A stretch of 64,000 nt of DNA from Pseudomonadota bacterium (GTDB lineage: Bacteria; Desulfobacterota; Desulfobacteria; Desulfobacterales; RPRI01). How positions within the stretch are numbered: the stretch's first letter is position 1; each line of letters starts with the position of its first letter. The stretch lies in contig JAHITX010000001.1 in NCBI GenBank assembly GCA_018817425.1, forward strand, positions 62,001-126,000, read 5' to 3'. The position numbers and the translations under genes are program-made. Below are positions 9,081 to 17,900 of this stretch, piece by piece. A model generated the notes under the pieces. It had not been told where the DNA came from and did not search any database. It saw only the letters and a list, made by a program, of their open reading frames with translations.

Positions 9081-9207
9081 TATAGACTTCCAGATAAAAT
9101 TTTTGGACTGCGTCATCAGTCGCCCCCCTTCAACAACGTACTAACTGTACGCCTTACTCAGGGGGACTCCTTCTATCCTTGCCAAAAACATTATCTGAAA
9201 GTCTATA
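9081..9207. repeat. 127-bp palindromic dispersed-type element
   Basis: Its ends are inverted repeats: TATAGACTTCCAGATAA at the left pairs with TTATCTGAAAGTCTATA at the right with one mismatch. The interior has a smaller palindrome around CGTACTAACTGTACG and a C-rich/G-rich pair (CGCCCCCC/GGGGGA). It lies between the polyferredoxin and aldo/keto reductase genes, and its right end supplies the polyferredoxin stop codon. No clear target duplication is seen. It has no coding capacity, so it is best described as a MITE- or REP-like element. Confidence 0.7.
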
Positions 9208-11137
9208 AAATAATGTTTGCCATCGGGTTTCTTGACTCATTATCTGATGTTACTCTTATAGCCCGTTTTGTTCTCACGGGGCATTCATGTTCACAAACTC
9301 CACAACCTATGCAACGCATCGGATCTATATAAGGTTTCTGAAGTCGAATATAAATTTCGGCTATACTCCCATACACCGGTTTTTGTACCCATGGATTAGC
9401 TGTTGATATTGAAACCGATTTTTCAGTATTTTTTATTATGAGCCGTATTTTATCATCTTTACCCGGAACTTTACAGAAATAATCTCCTGTTGAAAAAGAA
9501 CCCGGATTAAAATTTGAATTTGCAAATTCAAGATTGAGCGAATCGGAAATTGATACCTCCAATTGCTTACCAACTAGGGCAAAAGCCTCTTTAGTCAAAA
9601 TTGCTTTCGGACTTACAGGACAATTTTCCTGGCATACTATACAGGGTTTCTCCATAGCCCAGGGAAGGCAGCGGCCCATATCTACAAATGCAGTTCCTAT
9701 CCTCACAGGGCCTTTTGAAGCGAACTTGTTTTTACCCACTTTTTCATCAGGGCTTAAAGGGCGTATGGCCGATGTCGGGCATATATTACTGCAAGCTACA
9801 CAATTTAGCTGGCAGCCGCTTGTACCAATTGTAAAATCAAGAGTAGGGCTCCAAAAACCCTCAATACCCGCTTCTGTTAAAGCAGGCTGAATTACATTGG
9901 TGGGACATATTTTCATGCACTGTCCGCATTTTATACAGCGTGCAAGAAAACCGGTTTCTTCCAGGGCTCCCGGAGGTCTTATTAATTCAGGATTATTGGC
10001 TTTAACTGCGTTCCCGCTTAAGCGAAGCATTGGAATAGCCATAACTCCCGATACAAAAGAAGTAACCAGTTTCCTTTTCGTAAGATCAGGAGAAGTTATT
10101 TCACCTGAGGCGGATGCCGATGTTTTATATCCTATCAGATCATGCGGACAAACATGCAAACAATTCATACAAAGTACGCACTCGCTATTTCTGATTTTTG
10201 AAGAAGGTGTGCATGCACCTTCACAATTATGCTCGCATAACAGACAGTCAGGACATTTATCTTCTGATTTACCAATTCGCCATATTGAATAACGGCTTAG
10301 CAAACCAAAAAGAGCGCCAAGCGGGCAAATGAATCTGCAATAAAATCTTGGAATATATAAATTCATAAAAACCGCTGTAAAAAAAACTGCTCCTATAAAA
10401 AATGCCCCATTATAAAACCGCGTGCTGTGCGAAAGCTTAAAAAAGGTGCCGTCCATAAGCGGAATCAAAACAAGATTTACCGATCTGTAAAAAAGAGGAA
10501 TGGGGTCCAACAAACCTGTTTGCAGCGAAGATATTAAAATACGGCTTGTTTTAGGAAGCATTGATAAAAATACTAATAATACTGATGCTGCAATAACTGA
10601 AATTAAAACATTTTTTGGTTTTGAAATGATTTTAAAAAAGGAAAAAATAATTAATAAAAATATAATTGCAGCAATAAAGCTTAAAAAAATTACAGGGCGC
10701 TCACTGGAAAAACCTGAGATATATATCAGAAGATCAGACAGAGCAGCGCTTAAAAGAAATATAAGGAATATATATTTTAAGTTCTGAGCACTTCTATATT
10801 TATTATACTCTGCTTTTTTTGCAGCTGATTTCTTTCTGTTTGCAATATATCCCGTAAACTGATGAAGCGTTCCGAAAGGACACAGCCAACCACAGAAAAA
10901 CCTTCCTATAATAATGGTAATAATAACTGTAGCAAAACCCCATATAAGGCCGGAATGTATGGAATGAGTTGCAAGAAGAGTTCCTATTGCCGAAAGGGGG
11001 TCCAGTTGAATAATCCAGTTTACCGGCCAGCCGCGTAACTGCCACCATTCAACACCGGGGGCAGTCACAATACAGAACCAGATTGTGATAATAAAAAAAA
11101 AGCCCTGGCTTATTCGTCTTACAGTTGTGATTTTCAT
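9203..11137 (-). CDS. Membrane-bound polyferredoxin (NapH/MauN-like, 4Fe-4S)
   Basis: 644 aa. The N-terminal ~260 residues have about five or six membrane segments (GFFFIITIWFCIV, GLIWGFATVIITIIIG, YIFLIFLLSAAL and others) and the NapH-type FFCGWLCPFGTLHQ and FYCRFICPLGALFG motifs. A cluster CPDCLLCEHNCEGAC follows. Several further 4Fe-4S motifs follow: CVLCMNCLHVCP, CIKCGQCMKICP, the Cys-rich CQLNCVACSNICP, CIVCQENCP and CIGCGVCEHECP. A second Tat-like or signal-anchor segment lies near residues 360-380. The role is electron transfer between the membrane and periplasmic partners, probably the Tat-exported aldo/keto reductase downstream. The last codons (ANIIL, stop) fall inside the 9081-9207 element, so the native C-terminus may have been altered. 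Confidence 0.87.
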   Translation of the reverse strand: MKITTVRRISQGFFFIITIWFCIVTAPGVEWWQLRGWPVNWIIQLDPLSAIGTLLATHSIHSGLIWGFATVIITIIIGRFFCGWLCPFGTLHQFTGYIANRKKSAAKKAEYNKYRSAQNLKYIFLIFLLSAALSDLLIYISGFSSERPVIFLSFIAAIIFLLIIFSFFKIISKPKNVLISVIAASVLLVFLSMLPKTSRILISSLQTGLLDPIPLFYRSVNLVLIPLMDGTFFKLSHSTRFYNGAFFIGAVFFTAVFMNLYIPRFYCRFICPLGALFGLLSRYSIWRIGKSEDKCPDCLLCEHNCEGACTPSSKIRNSECVLCMNCLHVCPHDLIGYKTSASASGEITSPDLTKRKLVTSFVSGVMAIPMLRLSGNAVKANNPELIRPPGALEETGFLARCIKCGQCMKICPTNVIQPALTEAGIEGFWSPTLDFTIGTSGCQLNCVACSNICPTSAIRPLSPDEKVGKNKFASKGPVRIGTAFVDMGRCLPWAMEKPCIVCQENCPVSPKAILTKEAFALVGKQLEVSISDSLNLEFANSNFNPGSFSTGDYFCKVPGKDDKIRLIIKNTEKSVSISTANPWVQKPVYGSIAEIYIRLQKPYIDPMRCIGCGVCEHECPVRTKRAIRVTSDNESRNPMANIIL

Positions 11138-11374
11138 TTGGCGTAAATGCTTATAATATGAAATATGGCAGTTTATGAACTTAGCACGATGCTATGATAA
11201 TATTATAAAATATTTCAGTGCAATATATGACAAATTACACAAAATATTATTCAACATCAATACCTTTTTTTATTTTCTCAGTTTTTTGCGGTTGTAAGAA
11301 TAATGAATCGATTTCGTTTTGATGGGTTCGTAAAAAGCTAAATGCGGTTACCTTGTGCTGAATATAAATTAGTC

Positions 11375-11403
11375 TTGACTTAAAACGCTAAACTCCTTAT
11401 GCA
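11375..11403 (+). promoter_or_regulatory. Possible sigma-70 promoter for the NSS transporter
   Basis: TTGACT at 11375-11380, a 17-base gap, then TATGCA at 11398-11403, about 52 bases before the ATG at 11455. It is a moderate match. The 317-base gap between 11138 and 11454 otherwise shows only AT-rich divergent promoter-like sequence. Confidence 0.4.
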
Positions 11404-11454
11404 GGTAGTGCTGTAAAAGCAGGCTCTTATCGTTCAAACCAAGAGGAGACATAA

Positions 11455-12963
11455 ATGGAAAACAGGGGCGCTTGGAAAACAAATACCGGTTTTTTGCTGG
11501 CGGCAATAGGCTCTGCAGTCGGATTAGGCAATATTTGGCGGTTTCCTTATGTGGCCTATGAAAACGGTGGTGGCGCGTTCTTGATTCCTTATGTGATAGC
11601 GCTTATTACAGCCGGTATTCCGATTTTGATGTTAGAGCTTGCTTTAGGGCAAAAAAAGAAAGCATCTGCGCCCATGGCGTTTTCCAAGATCGATTCCAAA
11701 TGGGAATGGCTTGGATGGTGGTCGGTATCTTTTGTAATGTTCGGCATTGTACTTTACTACATTGTGGTTATCGGTTGGTGCGCTAATTATATGCTTTTTT
11801 CTGTTTTTAAAAGCTGGGGAGCAGATACCAATAATTTTTTCTTCAACAAATTTCTTTCCAAATCTGGCGGAGTCTGGGAGTTTGAGGGGCTAAACTATTC
11901 TATTGTAATAGCTGTATTCATTATTTGGTTTCTCAATTGGCTTATCACCTATAACGGTATTGAAAAAGGCATTGAAAGAGCGGCGAAACTTATGATGCCG
12001 CTTTTGTTCGTTATTACCGTAATTATTATGGGGTGGGCTATTTCCCTTGATGGTGCAAAAGAAGGCATCCGTCTTTATACAAAACCGGATTTTGCTAAAC
12101 TCCGAAATATTAAAGTTTGGATAGATGCCTATGGCCAGATCTTTTTTTCCCTTTCTTTGGGCTTTGGCATTATGATCGCCTATGCTTCTTATCTGCCAAG
12201 AAAAACCAATATTTTAAAAAACAGCCTTATCATCGGTTTTTCAAATAGTTTTTATGAAGTATTTGCCGGTTTCGGAGTTTTTAGCATATTAGGTTATATG
12301 GCCTTAAAGTTGGGCAAACCAATAGAAGAAGTAGTAACAAGCGGAATCGGCCTGGCATTTGTAGCATATCCGGAGGCAATTTCACTGCTTCCGTTTGGTC
12401 AGGTTTTTGGTGTTCTTTTTTTCTTCCTGCTGGTTATAGCAGGTATCTCTTCGTCTATTTCAATCATCGAGGCCTTTTCTTCTGCTATCCTCGATAAATT
12501 TGGAATATCTCGCAAAAAAGTTATTACTACCGTCTGCATTATCGGGTTTTTCGGTTCTTTGCTGTTTACCACCCATGCCGGTTTGTTCTGGCTCGATATC
12601 GTGGATCACTTCTTAAACCATTTCGGCCTTTTGACAGTGGGTATCCTGGAGGCGATAGTAATCGGGTGGCTTTATAAAACCCATCGACTTAAAAACCACA
12701 TCGTAGATAACCTGGGACTTTCCGGTAACCGGCACCGGGTTTTTCAATACATTGTTTTACAGCTCTGGATGTACTGCATTAAGTTTATCACACCTGTAGC
12801 ACTGGGCCTTGCCCTGATCTACAGCCTGATAGAAGAATTTAAAACACCCTATGGAGGCTATCCTGTTTCCGCCATAGTTGTATTAGGCATCGGATGGCTT
12901 TTGATAACACATCTTTTAGCATTCGGCTTAAGCGGGCTTCCGTGGAAAAAAGATATAAATTGA
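11455..12963 (+). CDS. Sodium-dependent neurotransmitter:sodium symporter family (NSS) transporter
   Basis: 502 aa with 11-12 hydrophobic segments. The signature first segment is present: TGFLLAAIGSAVGLGNIWRFPYVAYENGGGAFLIPY (ligand and Na+ site of LeuT-fold NSS proteins). It imports amino acids or related small molecules with Na+. A good Shine-Dalgarno sequence (AGAGGAG) precedes the ATG. It stands alone, divergent from the polyferredoxin; the substrate cannot be read from sequence. Confidence 0.93.
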   Translation: MENRGAWKTNTGFLLAAIGSAVGLGNIWRFPYVAYENGGGAFLIPYVIALITAGIPILMLELALGQKKKASAPMAFSKIDSKWEWLGWWSVSFVMFGIVLYYIVVIGWCANYMLFSVFKSWGADTNNFFFNKFLSKSGGVWEFEGLNYSIVIAVFIIWFLNWLITYNGIEKGIERAAKLMMPLLFVITVIIMGWAISLDGAKEGIRLYTKPDFAKLRNIKVWIDAYGQIFFSLSLGFGIMIAYASYLPRKTNILKNSLIIGFSNSFYEVFAGFGVFSILGYMALKLGKPIEEVVTSGIGLAFVAYPEAISLLPFGQVFGVLFFFLLVIAGISSSISIIEAFSSAILDKFGISRKKVITTVCIIGFFGSLLFTTHAGLFWLDIVDHFLNHFGLLTVGILEAIVIGWLYKTHRLKNHIVDNLGLSGNRHRVFQYIVLQLWMYCIKFITPVALGLALIYSLIEEFKTPYGGYPVSAIVVLGIGWLLITHLLAFGLSGLPWKKDIN

Positions 12964-13007
12964 GAAGAATAATTATTGAAGATGAAAAGACCACGAGCAT
13001 TATGTAA

Positions 13008-13046
13008 GATTCAATAACACCATCATAATGATGGTGTTATTGAATC
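13008..13046. repeat. 39-nt near-perfect palindrome
   Basis: Nineteen bases (beginning GATTCAATAACACC) are exactly mirrored around a single central base. It begins 45 bases after the NSS transporter stop. It could form a very stable hairpin or cruciform but lacks a U tract, and the TPR-like ORF fragment starts inside its right arm. Confidence 0.8.
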
Positions 13047-13246
13047 AGATTGTTTGGGAACAATCAGCACTTGAAAAAGCAGTAGAATTTAGTCCAAATA
13101 ATCTTGAAGACCGCTGGAACCTGGGCGGGATATACTACAACACTGGATTCTCGCAGACACCTGCAATCGAACAATTAATGCAAATTGTTCGATTGCTCCA
13201 AATTCGATACTGGGTAATAAAGCAAAACGGATGCTTAGCCAATTAG
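13028..13246 (+). pseudogene. TPR-repeat protein fragment
   Basis: A 72-codon ORF in which SALEKAVEFSPNNLEDRWNLGGIYYNTGF matches a tetratricopeptide unit plus its capping helix. Nothing upstream or downstream extends it. The ORF begins within a palindrome, and its tail (from about residue 45) is interrupted by another inverted repeat. I read it as a fragment of a larger TPR protein. Confidence 0.45.
13164..13195. repeat. 32-nt inverted repeat in TPR fragment
   Basis: CAATCGAACAATT at 13164-13176 is the exact complement of 13183-13195, with a 6-base loop. It lies inside the TPR fragment, 118 bases after the 39-nt palindrome, suggesting repeated palindrome insertion in this short region. Confidence 0.7.
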
Positions 13247-13455
13247 GTCAATGATTTTGTGGGTCAAGGATTTGGGTTAAACCTTGAATTGTGATTTAAA
13301 TACGAAATCCCCAACTGATGTATGTTTGTGCTTCTTAATCACTAATCAAGTTTTGACGCCTGTTACCTGGTGCAGACTAAAGGGTCAAAAACAGAATTGC
13401 TCCATTGAAGGCTGCTGAGAGCATCAATCAAATGATTGAGAACGAGGAGGATGGC

Positions 13456-14181
13456 ATGAGTGTGAACTTCGAAGAACTGGATTACCAGCGGACGGCTCTT
13501 GGTGAATTGATTCTGCGGCGGCGGTGTGTGTTGGAAATGGGCGGACGTGAGGTATTCGAGGTGAAACTCAATGATGAATTCCTCATGTCGTCTTTGTTTC
13601 ATGAAGTTGAAGTGGCGCTGGCTGACCTCGGATTGTCAGGGCTTGCAGGCGAAAAATGGGACATTGTGGTTGGAGGATTGGGCTTGGGCTACACAGCGGC
13701 GGCCGCTTTGAAATATAACCAGGTTGCGCGAATGATTGTGGTTGAGGCGCTGGCGCCGGTGATTGATTGGCATCAACGTGAGCTTGTTCCAAACGGCGCA
13801 GTGCTTTCGAAAGATGTTCGATGCCGCTATTACAATGAGGATTTCTTTGCACTTGTGCAAAGAAATGGTTTCGATCCGGATGACCCGGGGCACTTGTTTG
13901 ATGCCATACTTCTTGATATTGATCACACACCTTATGCCCTGCTTAATCCAGGTCACGCAGATCTTTATTCGGAGGAGGGAATGATACGCCTGCGAGCATT
14001 TCTCAGGCCGGGGGGTGTATTCGGTTTGTGGTCTAATGACGTCCCTGACAAGGGATTTCTGGCTATTCTGTCCAGTGTGTTCGATCAGGTTGATGGACAT
14101 GTCGTTGAGTTTGAAAATCCAATTCAGGGAAAAACAGTGGAGAATGGAGTATACGTCGCGAAGGTTGAGAAAAGTCCTTAG
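13456..14181 (+). CDS. Spermidine synthase-like SAM-binding protein
   Basis: The start is the ATG at 13456 (MSVNFEELDYQRT...), with AGGAGG eight bases before it; the longer ORF from 13405 has no such site. 241 aa. A Rossmann SAM/aminopropyl-donor site is visible as WDIVVGGLGLGYTAAAAL followed by VVEALAPVIDWH. The PRMT-like acid is in FDAILLDIDHTP, and LRPGGVFGLWSND follows. These resemble the spermidine synthase/methyltransferase fold without proving polyamine substrates. It sits among accessory hypothetical genes, and its base composition looks more GC-rich than its neighbours, which hints at transfer. No SpeD partner is in the window. Confidence 0.75.
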   Translation: MSVNFEELDYQRTALGELILRRRCVLEMGGREVFEVKLNDEFLMSSLFHEVEVALADLGLSGLAGEKWDIVVGGLGLGYTAAAALKYNQVARMIVVEALAPVIDWHQRELVPNGAVLSKDVRCRYYNEDFFALVQRNGFDPDDPGHLFDAILLDIDHTPYALLNPGHADLYSEEGMIRLRAFLRPGGVFGLWSNDVPDKGFLAILSSVFDQVDGHVVEFENPIQGKTVENGVYVAKVEKSP

Positions 14182-14298
14182 CTGGAACGATTCAGCTAAA
14201 GCCGTATCGGCGGACAAGACAAGACATAACATAACAAAGACTACGGCCGCGTAAACGCGCCGCAGATTTGAATCGGCTATAGTAAAAAGGACCGTTAT

Positions 14299-14727
14299 AT
14301 GGAATTTGAACCGGCTGGAGAGATAATCGGCAAACAACACCAAGTTAGAACGGTAGGATTGAAACAAAGTCCACATCTACCTGATGGTGATTACACATTT
14401 GTCGATACCTATTGTACAGATGAATCATGTGATTGCCGTAGAACTCTTATACAGGTTTTGCATAATGGTGTCCATGTATCCACTATTGGTTTTGGATGGG
14501 AGTCACCAGACTTTTATAAAAATTGGATGGGGGCAAAATCTGATACAGATTACATGCCACAACTGCACGGGGTAACCATTGATATTACCAGTCCGAACAA
14601 GGTTTCAAGCCAGTACATGCTCGCTTTCTTTAATGCACTACTTGATAGAAAGTGGATTAGTGTCTTTAAGAGCAACTATAACGCAGTGAAGGCAAAAATT
14701 GTGAATTTAAGAAAGAGAAGGATTTAG
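14299..14727 (+). CDS. Hypothetical protein with CxxxxCDCRR motif
   Basis: 142 aa with a good ribosome site (AAAGGA). The core reads YTFVDTYCTDESCDCRRTLIQVL, a Cys cluster seen at the N-terminal region of a family whose longer members carry a SEC-C-type zinc motif at the C-terminus. This one has no SEC-C end and so is short. The C-terminus is basic (KAKIVNLRKRRI). It could bind a metal. Function unknown; the flanking genes are also accessory hypotheticals. Confidence 0.6.
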   Translation: MEFEPAGEIIGKQHQVRTVGLKQSPHLPDGDYTFVDTYCTDESCDCRRTLIQVLHNGVHVSTIGFGWESPDFYKNWMGAKSDTDYMPQLHGVTIDITSPNKVSSQYMLAFFNALLDRKWISVFKSNYNAVKAKIVNLRKRRI

Positions 14728-14814
14728 CCGAACAATCTGCTGTTGGGGACGACTAGTACCATGCCGCCCCAAAGCAGCACGTAATCATTTTATTCCTTGA
14801 CTAAATAAGGCGGT

Positions 14815-15270
14815 TTGAAAGTGAAAACTTTGCTTACAATTCTCAAAATACTTGCTGGTGTTTTTCTCTCAATGTCTTTGTTGATAACGCTCTTTGCATT
14901 ATTTATGGTCATTGAAAAGCGAGATAATGCCATTGTTATTACCCTGATTTTTTTTGTGACAGATGCGCTTGCGCTAATATCTTTCTTGTTCATAAGAAGT
15001 AAATTGTTGCGAATTAAAACGGATGAGCTTGAAAATATTATATTTAAGATCGCTAATGATCACGGAGGTATGATCACTGGAACAGAACTGGCCAAGGATA
15101 GTAATTTAACTTTTGAAGAATCAACAGAAGCATTGGAAAAATTACACAGGCAGGGCATATGCGAGAAGAAGGTGACTGACAATAATGTCTATATATATAA
15201 TTTTACTGGGATGATAACCGATGAAGAAAAGAATAATGCCAAACAAGTTCTTTCCGATAGGTTTACCTAA
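14815..15270 (+). CDS. Small membrane protein, hypothetical
   Basis: 151 aa from TTG at 14815, or 149 from GTG at 14821; AAGGCGG upstream fits either. Two hydrophobic segments span about residues 4-27 and 38-61. A soluble C-terminal part resembles a small winged-helix or helical domain (DHGGMITGTELAKDSNLTFEESTEALEKLHRQGICEKK), the arrangement of proteins with a membrane anchor and a wHTH-like tail. No function assigned. Confidence 0.6.
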   Translation: MKVKTLLTILKILAGVFLSMSLLITLFALFMVIEKRDNAIVITLIFFVTDALALISFLFIRSKLLRIKTDELENIIFKIANDHGGMITGTELAKDSNLTFEESTEALEKLHRQGICEKKVTDNNVYIYNFTGMITDEEKNNAKQVLSDRFT

Positions 15271-15314
15271 GACTACAAATAGCATAGTATGGAAAGCTTA
15301 CTTAACAAGGAAAT

Positions 15315-15953
15315 ATGAAAACAATGAAAAACTTATTTCTTATTTTATTTATCTTGTTATTGCCATTCATTGTGTCCGATTATTCATTGCTTTATGCCGA
15401 AACCTATCAGCGAAATAATAACGACGGGCCAGTATATTTTAGAGATAGCTCGATAGATGTACCCAGAGACAAGCAAGTCAAAAGCAACCAGAAATCAAAA
15501 CTGCCTTCGTGGATGCCTGAACAGTCATGTATGGAAGAGTTGGAAAATTTATCAAATCTTTGTGATATGCAACCAGAAGCAAAAAAATGTATGCATGAAC
15601 GCCTTTCATCTGAATGTTCGAAACAAATTGGTTCCGACTATAGCCAGAAAGCCACAATGGATACTATTTGCAAGCAAGAGCTAAAAGAAGTTTCTGTTCA
15701 GTGTGTAAACTTGATTCAACCACAAATGCAACAATGCATACATGAGAATCTAAGTCTAAAATGTAGTAATCAAATAAAAAAGGCGCAAAATAAGATTAGT
15801 GTAATTGTTCCTAAGTGCTACGAAGTACATCAGCGATTTATTCAAAAGTTAGCCGCTTGCTGTACTGGTGCAAATGCAAAGAAATCATGTTATGAGAAAA
15901 TCCGTCTCGAATTTGAACCTGAGATTCAAGCCGCATGTGGCGAAATGCCTTAA
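15315..15953 (+). CDS. Secreted cysteine-rich protein, hypothetical
   Basis: 212 aa with a clear Sec signal peptide (MKTMKNLFLILFILLLPFIVSDYSLLYA, cleavage after YAE or near it) and an AAGGA ribosome site. The mature part has two repeated Cys-containing modules: CMEELENLSNLCDMQPEAKKCMHERLSSEC and CKQELKEVSVQCVNLIQPQMQQCIHENLSLKC. Each has a C-x10-C-x8-C-x7-C pattern. A third Cys-rich tail (CCTGANAKKSC...C) follows. These could be disulfide-bonded or metal-binding helical hairpins in the periplasm. No family recognised. Confidence 0.65.
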   Translation: MKTMKNLFLILFILLLPFIVSDYSLLYAETYQRNNNDGPVYFRDSSIDVPRDKQVKSNQKSKLPSWMPEQSCMEELENLSNLCDMQPEAKKCMHERLSSECSKQIGSDYSQKATMDTICKQELKEVSVQCVNLIQPQMQQCIHENLSLKCSNQIKKAQNKISVIVPKCYEVHQRFIQKLAACCTGANAKKSCYEKIRLEFEPEIQAACGEMP

Positions 15954-16156
15954 TCTTTAGTTCTCAGTCGGGATAGATTCCAGCTTTATGTTTCCGCTTC
16001 AGTAAGGTACCCCTTATACTTATTTTATGCCCCGTCCTGTCATTAATCTTAAAAAACATGCAAGATATTTCCGCATTCCTGATAAATAATTAGTTTTTTC
16101 GCAATTGATCAGGTATTATATATTAAAAATATATCTCTCAAGGAGTTTGCCTATAA

Positions 16157-17185
16157 ATGGAAATGCATTTTAAAGAAGATAACGGCCCTATTGAAGAAGT
16201 TATAAAGCAATTAATGAAATTATCAGGCGGAATTCGCAGACCTGCTATTGTCAGGGAGATGATATTGGCGTCATTAAAGGCGGGGCAGGAAGATAATGGA
16301 AAAGTGGATTTAAAGCTTATGAATACCTCCTTAAAAGAAATGCGTTTTACTGCTAAGGTCTTTGGGCCTTACGACCATTTAAAAAAAGTATCCGTATTCG
16401 GATCGGCACGAACAAAATTAAATGATCCTTTATATAAAACAGCATATGACCTTGGAGCTAAACTGGCCGAAATAGGCTATATGGTAATAACAGGAGGTGG
16501 TCCGGGTATTATGCAGGCTGTTCATGAAGGCGCCGGGCCGGATCATTCTTTCGGAGTGAGTATTCGTCTGCCTTTTGAGCAGGATTCAAACCCCGTTATC
16601 AGAGGGAACTCAAAAAATATAATGTATAAATATTTTTTTAACAGAAAAGTTGCCTTTCTTAAAGAATCCGATGCAGTTGTTATTTTCCCTGGTGGTTTCG
16701 GTACACATGATGAAGCCATGGAAACTTTGGCACTGGTTCAAACAGGCAAGCACAGTCCGCTGCCCATTATACTCGTAGATGAACCAGAGGGCAAATACTG
16801 GTTTAATTGGGGAAAATTTATAAAAGAAGAGCTGTTGGGGAAAAATTACATCAAAAAATCGGATATGAATCTGTTTGATTTTACCGACTCTGCAGACAAG
16901 GCAATTAAAATAATAAACAAGTTTTATTCCCGTTATCACAGTATTCGCCAGATTGGTGATTGTTATATCATACGTCTTAATGAACCTCTTGAAGAAGAAA
17001 AGCTAATAGATATTAAAAACCGATATGGTGATATTCTGAAAACCGATGGGAATATTTGTGTTTCAGAAACACTTCCGGAAGAAATTGATGAGCCTGAAAT
17101 CAGCAATTTACCAAGAATTATAATAGATTTTAACAAAACAGATTATGGGAAATTAAAACAATTAATTGATGACATAAATTACTGA
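16157..17185 (+). CDS. LOG family protein (TIGR00730-like)
   Basis: 342 aa. The Rossmann-like core carries the LOG nucleotide-monophosphate-binding motifs: VFGSAR at about residue 76, GYMVITGGGPGIMQAVHEGA, and the PGGFGTHDEAMETL signature. LOG enzymes hydrolyse nucleoside 5'-monophosphates to a base and ribose-5-phosphate, though many bacterial members have uncertain substrates. It has an ~70-residue N-terminal extension and a C-terminal extension of ~90 residues beyond the minimal fold. It leads the sulfur/peroxide gene group, but the gap to the next gene (79 bases) allows separate transcription. A second, shorter LOG-like gene is at 63102. Confidence 0.85.
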   Translation: MEMHFKEDNGPIEEVIKQLMKLSGGIRRPAIVREMILASLKAGQEDNGKVDLKLMNTSLKEMRFTAKVFGPYDHLKKVSVFGSARTKLNDPLYKTAYDLGAKLAEIGYMVITGGGPGIMQAVHEGAGPDHSFGVSIRLPFEQDSNPVIRGNSKNIMYKYFFNRKVAFLKESDAVVIFPGGFGTHDEAMETLALVQTGKHSPLPIILVDEPEGKYWFNWGKFIKEELLGKNYIKKSDMNLFDFTDSADKAIKIINKFYSRYHSIRQIGDCYIIRLNEPLEEEKLIDIKNRYGDILKTDGNICVSETLPEEIDEPEISNLPRIIIDFNKTDYGKLKQLIDDINY

Positions 17186-17264
17186 TCGTTGTCATAAAAA
17201 GCTAATCTTCGAATCTACCGGGAATATTAAGTTTTATAAACCAAGAACTTTGTGGAGGCAAAAA

Positions 17265-17891
17265 ATGAAAAAACAAATAATTAATCTTATAGTTGGTTTT
17301 ACTTTTTTGGTATTATTTATTTCATGCGGTAATAAACAAGCAGACATTCCAATAGATACCAGCAGTGTTGCTCCCGGTAGTCAGGTTACAATGAAAGGCG
17401 AGGCATTACCATTGATCGGCAATGCTGTGGTGGTGGGTAAGCCGTTGCCGGATACAAATCTTGTTGATGCCAAAACAATGACTTCTGTTAATCTTAATGA
17501 TTATAAAGGTTCCGTTCTTTTTCTCAGCATTGTACCTTCCATTGATACTGTAGTCTGTGAAGCGCAAACTCATTATTTAGGAGAAGAAGGGGATAAACTT
17601 CCTGCAACAATTAAGCGAATTACTATAAGCCGTGATACGCCTTTTGCCCAAACCCGTTTTGCAAAAGAAGCCAAGCTAAATGATATTTTGTATCTTTCAG
17701 ATTATAAAGAAGGCAGCTTCGGCAAATCAATCGGACTGCTTATTGACGGGCCGATGTTGCTTGCAAGGGCAGTAATACTTGTCGATAAAAAGGGAATTGT
17801 ACAATATATCCAGGTTGTACCTGAAGTCACACATTTGGCTGATATGGAAAAGGCCTTTGAAAAAGCGATAGAACTTGACAATCTTTCTTAG
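17265..17891 (+). CDS. Thiol peroxidase (Tpx)-like lipoprotein lacking the resolving cysteine
   Basis: 208 aa from the ATG at 17265 (GGAGG eight bases before). The N-terminus is a lipoprotein signal, LVLFISCGN, so the enzyme is membrane-anchored outside the cytoplasm. The thioredoxin-fold peroxiredoxin domain follows. PSIDTVVC carries the peroxidatic Cys in the Tpx context (PSIDTxVC). The site equivalent to the E. coli resolving Cys95 (SRFCG) reads TRFAKEA, so the second Cys is absent. Ordinary Tpx enzymes are cytoplasmic two-Cys proteins of ~167 aa. A one-Cys mechanism with an external thiol is inferred. The downstream flavoprotein, DsrE and rhodanese genes may supply it. Confidence 0.82.
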   Translation: MKKQIINLIVGFTFLVLFISCGNKQADIPIDTSSVAPGSQVTMKGEALPLIGNAVVVGKPLPDTNLVDAKTMTSVNLNDYKGSVLFLSIVPSIDTVVCEAQTHYLGEEGDKLPATIKRITISRDTPFAQTRFAKEAKLNDILYLSDYKEGSFGKSIGLLIDGPMLLARAVILVDKKGIVQYIQVVPEVTHLADMEKAFEKAIELDNLS

Positions 17892-17900
17892 GAAAAGGAT

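Noticed and set aside
13456-14181. Calling this gene speE
   Set aside because: The Rossmann motifs fit many SAM-dependent enzymes, and no speD or other spermidine genes are adjacent.
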